Shown here: positions 1 to 5,858 of the stretch, piece by piece
Layout: each line of letters starts with the position of its first letter
Position numbering within the stretch: position 1 is the stretch's first letter
Assembly (NCBI GenBank): GCA_003509065.1
Contig: DODG01000025.1
Span: 1 to 13,292, forward strand
From: Acidobacteriota bacterium
GTDB lineage: Bacteria > Acidobacteriota > Vicinamibacteria > Vicinamibacterales > UBA823
Length of the DNA stretch: 13,292 bases
Reading direction: 5' to 3'
Translations under genes and position numbers: made by a program
Notes under the pieces: generated by a model
Databases searched by the model: none
The model's input: only the letters and a program-made list of their open reading frames with translations
Told to the model about the DNA's origin: nothing

Positions 1-2361
1 GTCTCGCGTGCGTGCAAGTGCTTCTTCGTGCAACCCCTCGGACAACAACGGCCGTCCGCAGCAGACTGGTTTGGGCACGATCACCTGATAACCACCGGCT
101 TCCAACACGCGCGTCGCTGCAATAGCGATTTCGGGTTCGTAGAAGTTTGAAAAAGTATCAGCCAACAACACTATCGGCCGGCGCTCATCCTGAGGTCGAG
201 ACTGGGAAGCATGACGCTGCCACCACCTCCAAAACGTATCTCGTCGAAATAAAGGTAGCGAACGGTCTGGGTGCAAGCCTAGAAAATAATTTAGTGTTCG
301 CCGCAACGGAGTAATACGTGCCGGTATGTTTGAGACTGGCGCAAGGAATGACCCAATCGCGGACAGTGTATGCAAGTGCCCAAGCAGGCGACTTCGCAAA
401 GGTACTCCGTGACGCTTGTAGTAGCCGACCAAGAATTCGTACTTATGCTTGGCCATGTCGACGTGTGACGGACACTCAAACTTACACGCCTTACACGAGA
501 GACAAAGATCCATGACCCCGTGCATCTCATCCGAGAATAGGGCCTCCTCTGGCAAACGACCCGACATTGCGGCGTGCAGGGCGTTCGCGCGACCGCGTGT
601 CGAGTGCATCTCGTCTAACGTAGCCATGTAAGAGGGGCACATCGTACCTACCTCAGACTTGCGACAACGACCATTGCCGTTGCACATCTCAATTGCCTTG
701 TCGACTCCGCCGAACTCAGAATGATCGAGGACGGTCACCGGTACGGTGACACGATAGTCAGCACCATATCGCAGGTTATGATCCATTGGTGGCGCATTAA
801 CTTTCTTGCCTGGATTCATTCGGTTATTCGGATCAAATGCTGCTTTGACTTCTTGGAATGCGGCATACAGGGTTGCCCCAAACACCTTTGGGTTAAATTC
901 CGAGCGAGCAAGTCCTTCACCATGTTCGCCGGAATGCGTACCACCGAACTTAAGTGCTAGGTCGGTTACCTCTTCGGCAATCGCTCTGTACTTCTCGATG
1001 TCTTTCGCTTTTCGCAGATCGAGAATAGGTCGAATGTGAAGGCATCCGACCGAGGCGTGGCCATAGAACGCAGCCCGGACTTCATGCTGATCCAAAATCT
1101 CATGAAACGCTGCCGTAAAAGCAGGTAAGTCTTCGGGGGCTACCGCAGTGTCTTCAACGAACGCAAGTGGCTTCGCATCACCCTTGAGGCTGCCGAGTAG
1201 GCCAAGCCCGGCTTTTCGCACAGCCCATACATCGGCCTGGCGCGCCGGCTCCACCACCCGGACTACGTTCTCACCATAGCCGAGATCCCGCATTAATACT
1301 GCCAGTTCGTCAAGCTTTCTGAGTATAGCCTCGCGGGTATCTCCAGCAAATTCAACCATGAGCAGTGCCTGAGGTTGTTTTGAAACGAAATGCAACTTGT
1401 CCCGGTAGAGTGGAGACTCGTTCGCAAGATCCAATAAAAGCTTATCGGTTAGTTCGATGGCCTGCGGTTTCAACTCGACAATGGGCGCAGAAGCAGCCAT
1501 CGACGCTGCGAAGGTGTCGAAGTGGCAAATGCCGAGCACTGTATGTACAGGTCGTGGTACGAGCCGTACGCGGGCCTCAGTATGAATTGCCAGCGTCCCT
1601 TCTGAGCCGACAAGTAAACCTGCCAAATTAAACTGGTCCCGGATCCCGCACTCATCTAAGTTGTAACCTGCAACACGGCGGAGAAGTTTTGGAAAACGGC
1701 GGTCGACCTCAGATTCGTGCGCTCGAGCGATCGTATTAACAGCCTGAACGATTCGTGAGATGGCATCCTCATTCTCGAGGTGTTGCGCGAGGTCAGACTT
1801 TGACAATGTGCCGAAATTAAAAGTTTCACCGTTAGCGAGCGTGCCGCTGAGCTCCATGACATGGTCGACCATTTTGCCGTACTCAATCGACCGCGAGCCA
1901 CACGAATTATTACCAATCATTCCCCCGAGTGTGGCCTGTGATGAGGGGGACACTTCAGGACCAAACATCAAGCCATTAGGTTTGAGGACGCTATTAAAAT
2001 TATCGAGCACAACTCCTGGCTGGATGCGTGCCCATCTCTCGTCAGTATTGACTTCCAGCACTTGGTGCATGTACTTCGAAAAATCAATTACGATTGCTTC
2101 TCCAACTGTTTGACCTGCCAAGCTTGTCCCGCCACCGCGCGGTAGCAATGCCAAGGAGTGATCTGCGGTAATCTCCACAAGTCTGCGTATATCTTCTGCA
2201 TGCCTTGGAAACACGACCCCGATCGGCATAATTTGATAGTTGCTAGCATCGGTTGAAAACAGTGTGCGTGTCATGGGATCGAAACGGACGTCGCCGGCGA
2301 GCTCGCGCCTGAGACGTTTAGCAATGGGATGGGTGCTGTAATCTGGCTTCGATTGTGCCAC
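1..2361 (-). CDS. FAD-linked D-2-hydroxyacid dehydrogenase fused to Fe-S/CCG domains (YdiJ-like), 3' end beyond window
   Basis: The minus strand is open for 787 codons from a GTG at 2361 to the left edge, with no stop or frameshift. It reads as an FAD_binding_4 domain (PRGGGTSLAGQ at residues 74-84; GNNSCGSRS at 150-158), then an FAD-oxidase C-terminal domain (GHASVGCLHIRP at 434-445; GGTHSGEHGEG at 473-483). Fe-S ligands follow: C560, C566 and C575, then C620, C623, C626 and C630 in the classical CxxCxxCxxxCP spacing. A CCG motif (VCCGRP) at 766-771 starts the heterodisulfide-reductase-like part. This is the GlcD+GlcF-like fusion seen in E. coli YdiJ (about 1,018 residues), so roughly 200 residues lie outside the window. 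The family oxidises D-2-hydroxyacids (D-lactate, D-2-hydroxyglutarate and similar) and passes electrons via the Fe-S clusters to the respiratory chain. The substrate is not determined here. The GTG start is inferred: an in-frame TAA lies seven codons upstream and no clear Shine-Dalgarno is visible; Met30 is too far in. It is divergent from the dicarboxylate permease. Confidence 0.9.
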   Translation of the reverse strand, partial: MAQSKPDYSTHPIAKRLRRELAGDVRFDPMTRTLFSTDASNYQIMPIGVVFPRHAEDIRRLVEITADHSLALLPRGGGTSLAGQTVGEAIVIDFSKYMHQVLEVNTDERWARIQPGVVLDNFNSVLKPNGLMFGPEVSPSSQATLGGMIGNNSCGSRSIEYGKMVDHVMELSGTLANGETFNFGTLSKSDLAQHLENEDAISRIVQAVNTIARAHESEVDRRFPKLLRRVAGYNLDECGIRDQFNLAGLLVGSEGTLAIHTEARVRLVPRPVHTVLGICHFDTFAASMAASAPIVELKPQAIELTDKLLLDLANESPLYRDKLHFVSKQPQALLMVEFAGDTREAILRKLDELAVLMRDLGYGENVVRVVEPARQADVWAVRKAGLGLLGSLKGDAKPLAFVEDTAVAPEDLPAFTAAFHEILDQHEVRAAFYGHASVGCLHIRPILDLRKAKDIEKYRAIAEEVTDLALKFGGTHSGEHGEGLARSEFNPKVFGATLYAAFQEVKAAFDPNNRMNPGKKVNAPPMDHNLRYGADYRVTVPVTVLDHSEFGGVDKAIEMCNGNGRCRKSEVGTMCPSYMATLDEMHSTRGRANALHAAMSGRLPEEALFSDEMHGVMDLCLSCKACKFECPSHVDMAKHKYEFLVGYYKRHGVPLRSRLLGHLHTLSAIGSFLAPVSNIPARITPLRRTLNYFLGLHPDRSLPLFRRDTFWRWWQRHASQSRPQDERRPIVLLADTFSNFYEPEIAIAATRVLEAGGYQVIVPKPVCCGRPLLSEGLHEEALARTRD

Positions 2362-2367
2362 GTTGTT

Positions 2368-2377
2368 ACTGTACAGT
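2368..2377. promoter_or_regulatory. Perfect 10-bp palindrome between divergent genes, possible operator
   Basis: ACTGTACAGT is a perfect palindrome located 6 bp upstream of the dehydrogenase GTG, in the 107-bp gap shared with the divergent permease. Read on the minus strand, a TTGGGT hexamer lies 17 bp upstream of TACAGT, so the palindrome could overlap a weak promoter for the dehydrogenase; that promoter would leave almost no leader. The position suits a repressor or activator site. GntR-family regulators of 2-hydroxyacid genes use palindromes with GT/AC cores, but no regulator gene is in the window. This is inference from position and symmetry only. Confidence 0.3.
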
Positions 2378-2422
2378 GTTTACATGGTCGACCCAACTCA
2401 ACTTCCCCAAGGCTAGCTAAGA

Positions 2423-2428
2423 TATACT
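2423..2428 (+). promoter_or_regulatory. Candidate -10 box for the dicarboxylate permease
   Basis: TATACT matches five of six bases of the sigma-70 -10 consensus and would place transcription about 34 bases before the permease start. No good -35 hexamer lies 16-18 bp upstream (the best is AACTTC), so the promoter would be weak or activator-dependent. Confidence 0.3.
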
Positions 2429-2454
2429 CAGCGTCGGGTGATGAAAGTTATCTG

Positions 2455-2460
2455 AAGGAG
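2455..2460 (+). promoter_or_regulatory. Strong Shine-Dalgarno (AAGGAG) of the permease gene
   Basis: AAGGAG sits 8 bases before the ATG at 2469, which fixes that codon as the start of the permease. Confidence 0.7.
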
Positions 2461-2468
2461 CCGATTCT

Positions 2469-3749
2469 ATGGATGTCGCCACAATCTCGCTAGGTGCACT
2501 ACTCATCACAATCATCCTCAGTTGCACGTCTCGTATCCACGTTGGCTTTCTTGCGATTAGTCTCGCCTGGGTGGTTGGTGTGTATATCGCTGGTCTTAGT
2601 CCTAATGAGGTGATGAGTGGATTTCCGACTCGCCTGTTTCTGACACTTACCGGCGTAACCTTGTTGTTTTCACAGGCGCAAGCCAATGGGACGTTAGATC
2701 GAATCGCACGCCGTGCGGTTCAGTATTGTCGCGGCAATGTTGGCATTATCCCGATTATGTTCTTTGGTCTGGCCTTCGTACTCGCGTCGATTGGGCCTGG
2801 AAACATCGCAGCAACAGCCTTGGTTGCGCCAATGGCAATGGCGGTGGCCGGCCAAGTGGGTATTCCGGTTTTCTTGGTCGCCATCATGGTTGGCAACGGT
2901 GCAAATGCTGGTTCGTTATCGCCGATTGCACCAACCGGAATCATCGTTAATGAGATTATGGCCGACGTCGGACTCGCAGGCTTCGAGTTGCACACTTATC
3001 TAAACAACATGGTGGCTCATACAGTGATTGCCTTCGTCGCGTACTTTCTACTCGGTGGATGGAAATTATTAGGCCGTTATCACAATGCAAAAATCGCCGT
3101 GCCCGACAGTTCTGAATCAACATCTACCGAATCGAGTTTCACCCAACCACATCTCATTACGATTGGAACCATCTTCGTACTTATTATTGGAGTCGTTTTT
3201 TTTGGTGTGCACATCGGACTAGGCGCATTCGGTGCTGCAATCGTGCTCTCACTATTACGGGTTGGAGATGAAGTGAAGGCTATAACGATTATGCCTTGGC
3301 GCGTGATTATGATGGTCTGCGGCGTGACGGTGTTAATTTCCATGCTTGACAAGACCGGTGGACTAGATCTGTTCACTCGCCTACTCGCTGGCATGTCCAC
3401 ACCGGAATCAGCAACGGCAGTTATAGCCTTTTCGACTGGTTTCATCTCAATCTACAGCAGCACCTCAGGCGTTGTGCTTCCAGCGATGCTACCAACCGTA
3501 CCTGGCCTCGTTGAACAACTTGGCAATGTTTCGCCACTCGCGATCGCATCGGCCATGAACGTAGGAGGACACCTTGTCGATGTGTCGGCTTTGTCGACAA
3601 TTGGCGCGCTCTGTATGGCAGCCGCGCCGGCTGGGGAAGACACGCGGTTGCTGTTTAATAAGCTGATGGCATGGGGCCTGTCGATGACGGTTGTCGGGGC
3701 AGGGGTTTGCTATCTTTTCTTTACAGTATTAAAGATTAACATCAGCTAA
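2469..3749 (+). CDS. MatC-like dicarboxylate permease (ion transporter superfamily)
   Basis: This is a 426-residue polytopic inner-membrane protein with a MatC N-terminal-type domain. Hydrophobic segments fill roughly residues 6-42, 55-70, 92-140, 182-200, 228-263, 275-292, 315-345 and 402-422. A polar, serine-rich loop (about 203-226) separates two halves. Each half contains a small-residue re-entrant-type motif: GNGANAGSLSPIAPTG at 143-158 and the STSGVVLPAMLPTVPG region at 331-346. Duplicated halves with such hairpins are typical of the DASS/MatC group of the ion transporter superfamily, whose members import malonate, succinate and other dicarboxylates by cation symport. The ATG has an ideal Shine-Dalgarno. 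The gene is divergent from the hydroxyacid dehydrogenase, which suggests it imports that enzyme's substrate or a related acid. The substrate is inferred; no malonyl-CoA synthetase or decarboxylase is nearby, so malonate itself is not supported. Confidence 0.82.
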   Translation: MDVATISLGALLITIILSCTSRIHVGFLAISLAWVVGVYIAGLSPNEVMSGFPTRLFLTLTGVTLLFSQAQANGTLDRIARRAVQYCRGNVGIIPIMFFGLAFVLASIGPGNIAATALVAPMAMAVAGQVGIPVFLVAIMVGNGANAGSLSPIAPTGIIVNEIMADVGLAGFELHTYLNNMVAHTVIAFVAYFLLGGWKLLGRYHNAKIAVPDSSESTSTESSFTQPHLITIGTIFVLIIGVVFFGVHIGLGAFGAAIVLSLLRVGDEVKAITIMPWRVIMMVCGVTVLISMLDKTGGLDLFTRLLAGMSTPESATAVIAFSTGFISIYSSTSGVVLPAMLPTVPGLVEQLGNVSPLAIASAMNVGGHLVDVSALSTIGALCMAAAPAGEDTRLLFNKLMAWGLSMTVVGAGVCYLFFTVLKINIS

Positions 3750-3764
3750 GAACCCCCATCGGAT

Positions 3765-3789
3765 AACACCACAATTGAACACTGGTGTT
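3765..3789. terminator. Possible bidirectional terminator hairpin between convergent genes
   Basis: AACACCA (3765-3771) and TGGTGTT (3783-3789) form a perfect 7-bp stem with an 11-base loop, in the 79-bp gap between the convergent permease and crotonase genes. It starts 16 bases after the permease stop. Only three T residues follow on the plus strand, so intrinsic termination would be weak. Confidence 0.35.
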
Positions 3790-3828
3790 TCCCGGTGGCG
3801 GACGCCAACCTTTGCAAGGAAACTGTTT

Positions 3829-4614
3829 TTATCGTCCTCGCCACTTCGGAGATCGCTTTTCAAGGAAAGCGTCTACACCCTCCGCAAAATCATTACTTGT
3901 GTAGCAAAGTGAAATCAAATCACGTCCAGCATCACTGTCAAGACGACGACTCGCTTGGATCCGCCGAACGATTTCCTTGGTAGCTTTAATCGTCAACGGT
4001 GCATTCTTGGTGATAGTGTCAGCCACATCACGAACGAACTGATCAATTTCGTCCACCGCCACCACGCGGTTAACAACACCAAGTGTGGCAGCTTCATGAG
4101 CTTCAAGAAAACCTCCGGTGAACATCAGTTCTTTCAGGCGTGCTGGTCCCACAAGATCGAGTAGCCGTGCGTGGTTCGCCACAGAAAGACAATTACCTAA
4201 TGTGCGAGCAATGGGTACGCCGAACTTGGATCCAGGTGTGCAGTACCGGAGATCACAGGCAATGGCAATCGCGCATCCACCCCCAGCTGCGACTCCCTCG
4301 ATCTGCGCGATCGTTGGTTTACCTACCCGTTCAAGCCGGTCTAACACTTCGTCGAGACGTCGTTCGTACGCAACGCCATCACCGGGCGAAGCGAAAGCCT
4401 TAAATTGCTCAATATCAGTACCGGCAACGAACGCTTGACCACCGGCTCCGCGTAGAATAAACACTAAGATTTCTGACCTAGCGTCGACCTCCTCGCATGC
4501 ATCGACCAAAGCCTGATACATTGCCCAAGTCATGGCATTGCGCGCTTGGGGCCGGTTGAAAGTTAATACAGCTAGTGGACCGTCAGTTTCAAACAAGGTA
4601 TCTGTAGTAGACAC
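3829..4614 (-). CDS. Crotonase-superfamily protein lacking both hydratase glutamates
   Basis: The 261-residue protein has the enoyl-CoA hydratase/isomerase fold signature: a first oxyanion-hole segment AGTDIEQF at residues 64-71 and a second at VAAGGGCAIAIACDLRY, 108-124. By alignment to rat mitochondrial enoyl-CoA hydratase, the catalytic Glu144 position (GGGCE) is Ala115 and the Glu164 position (GQPE) is Ile135, in the segment FGVPIARTLGNCLS. Both hydratase bases are therefore missing, although CoA binding and the oxyanion hole look intact. Calling it simply enoyl-CoA hydratase is unsafe; isomerase, lyase, dehydratase or hydrolase chemistry is equally possible. The GTG at 4614 is chosen over the longer GTG at 4674 because CAGGAG lies just upstream and because the longer form would overlap the divergent CoA-transferase start by 13 bp. 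It probably works with that CoA-transferase on the same acyl-CoA. Confidence 0.85.
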   Translation of the reverse strand: MSTTDTLFETDGPLAVLTFNRPQARNAMTWAMYQALVDACEEVDARSEILVFILRGAGGQAFVAGTDIEQFKAFASPGDGVAYERRLDEVLDRLERVGKPTIAQIEGVAAGGGCAIAIACDLRYCTPGSKFGVPIARTLGNCLSVANHARLLDLVGPARLKELMFTGGFLEAHEAATLGVVNRVVAVDEIDQFVRDVADTITKNAPLTIKATKEIVRRIQASRRLDSDAGRDLISLCYTSNDFAEGVDAFLEKRSPKWRGR

Positions 4615-4623
4615 AGCCAACAA

Positions 4624-4629
4624 CTCCTG
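4624..4629 (-). promoter_or_regulatory. Shine-Dalgarno that decides the crotonase start
   Basis: On the minus strand CAGGAG lies 9 bases upstream of the GTG at 4614. It supports this start rather than the in-frame GTG 20 codons earlier. Confidence 0.6.
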
Positions 4630-4661
4630 GAATAAAGGACTGGACAACTCAGGACGAACCA

Positions 4662-5858
4662 ATGATAACAACACCTGCCAAAGCCCTCGAAGGACTCCGT
4701 ATTCTTGATGTAACCCAAGTCATGGCCGGCCCCTTTTGTACCATGCTACTTTGCGACATGGGGGCTGACGTCATTAAAATCGAACCACCGGCTGGTGACT
4801 CCTCGCGAAGGATGGCCGGCGCGATTGGGTCGGACAGCCCAAGCTTTAATGCCGTCAACCGCGGCAAGCGCGGTCTTATCCTAAATTTAAAATCTTCAGC
4901 TGGACAAGAAGTATTTCGTCATCTCACTAAAACAGCCGACATCCTAGTCGAGAACTTTCGGCCAACTGTGATGTCAACATTTGGCCTAGATTATGCCAAT
5001 CTCGCCACAATACAACCACGGCTTATTTACGCGTCGATTTCTGGCTACGGACAGACTGGTCCCGACTCGCGGCGAGGTGGATTTGACCTTATTGCACAAG
5101 GAGTCGCGGGCATCATGTCTGTAACAGGGAATCCAGATTCCGACCCGGTGAAAGCTGGGGTGCCACTGACTGATCTTGGAGCGGCTTTGTTTGCTGTATC
5201 GGGAATTTTAGCCGCTTTACATTACCGGCATAGTTCTGGACGTGGTCAACATATCGACACCTCGTTAGTGGATGCCGGTGTGGCGTTGTCAGTCTGGGAA
5301 GCCACCGAGTACTTTTCGAGCGGGCAAATCCCGACTCCGTTGGGTTCTGCACACCGGATGAGTGCGCCGTACCAAGCTATCCAATGTGCCGATGGATTTA
5401 TTACCCTGGGTGCCGCCAATGACCGGCTCTTTAACCGTCTCTGCAACGTCCTAGAGCATCCCGAATGGCTCGAGCAGCCGAATTATGCCAGTGACACAGC
5501 TAGGGTAAAAAACCGGCTGGCGTTAGCCACCGCCATTGAGGCGATCACCTCCAAGAGACCGTGCCAGCATTGGCTCGAACTATTCGAGCAGAACGAAATC
5601 CCATGCGGACCAATTAATGATTATGCTGAGGTGGCACGTGATCCACATCTTCGATCGCGAGAGATGATTGTGGAGACAGATCATCCCACGTTCGGAAAAA
5701 TTAAAACTCTGGGCTCACCGATAAAATTCTCGGAAACTCCAACACAACCTAACCGTCCAGCACCCCTCCTTGGAGAACACACTAATGAGGTGCTGCGCGA
5801 GCACGGCTACAACGCGAAACAGATTGCAAAGCTTCAGCGCGACGGCGTGCTAGGATGA
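4662..5858 (+). CDS. Type III (CaiB/BaiF) CoA-transferase
   Basis: The 398-residue length is normal for family III CoA-transferases (formyl-CoA transferase, CaiB, succinyl-CoA:mesaconate or itaconate CoA-transferase). The N-terminus GLRILDVTQVMAGPFCTMLL (11-30) and CDMGADVIKIEPPAGD (31-46) are family hallmarks. So are LVENFRP (95-101) and YASISGYGQTGP (123-134). The probable catalytic aspartate, which forms an aspartyl-CoA thioester, is Asp171 in GVPLTDLGAALFA. The C-terminal part has the usual small domain, including GHFI-type variant ADGFITLG and PCGPIND. The enzyme moves CoA between acyl-CoA and a free carboxylic acid in the cytosol; which acid is not readable. AGGA at 4651-4654 lies 7 bases before the ATG. 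The gene is head to head with the crotonase, 47 bp apart, and its stop overlaps the start of the DUF5107-TPR gene by 4 bp. The pairing with a crotonase recalls the CaiB/CaiD pair of carnitine metabolism, but that substrate is not shown. Confidence 0.92.
   Translation: MITTPAKALEGLRILDVTQVMAGPFCTMLLCDMGADVIKIEPPAGDSSRRMAGAIGSDSPSFNAVNRGKRGLILNLKSSAGQEVFRHLTKTADILVENFRPTVMSTFGLDYANLATIQPRLIYASISGYGQTGPDSRRGGFDLIAQGVAGIMSVTGNPDSDPVKAGVPLTDLGAALFAVSGILAALHYRHSSGRGQHIDTSLVDAGVALSVWEATEYFSSGQIPTPLGSAHRMSAPYQAIQCADGFITLGAANDRLFNRLCNVLEHPEWLEQPNYASDTARVKNRLALATAIEAITSKRPCQHWLELFEQNEIPCGPINDYAEVARDPHLRSREMIVETDHPTFGKIKTLGSPIKFSETPTQPNRPAPLLGEHTNEVLREHGYNAKQIAKLQRDGVLG

Noticed and set aside
1538..1549. 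CTGTATGTACAG, resembling the palindrome upstream of the dehydrogenase
   Set aside because: It lies deep in the dehydrogenase coding sequence, has a spacer the promoter site lacks, and is easily explained by codon choice.
291..2113. Several short open frames on both strands across the left end
   Set aside because: They lie in other frames of the continuous 787-codon dehydrogenase, which has all its expected domain motifs; they show no motifs or ribosome binding sites.
3196..3203. Run of eight T residues inside the permease gene
   Set aside because: The reading frame is intact with normal membrane-segment residues on both sides, so there is no sign of a frameshift or programmed slippage.
4615..4674. 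A 20-codon N-terminal extension of the crotonase starting at the GTG at 4674
   Set aside because: It would overlap the CoA-transferase start, lacks a Shine-Dalgarno, and adds residues before the usual crotonase N-terminus; CAGGAG supports the GTG at 4614.
4662..5858. Assignment of the CoA-transferase and crotonase as CaiB/CaiD of carnitine metabolism
   Set aside because: The crotonase lacks the glutamates expected in CaiD-type enzymes, and no carnitine transporter or CaiC/CaiA gene is present.
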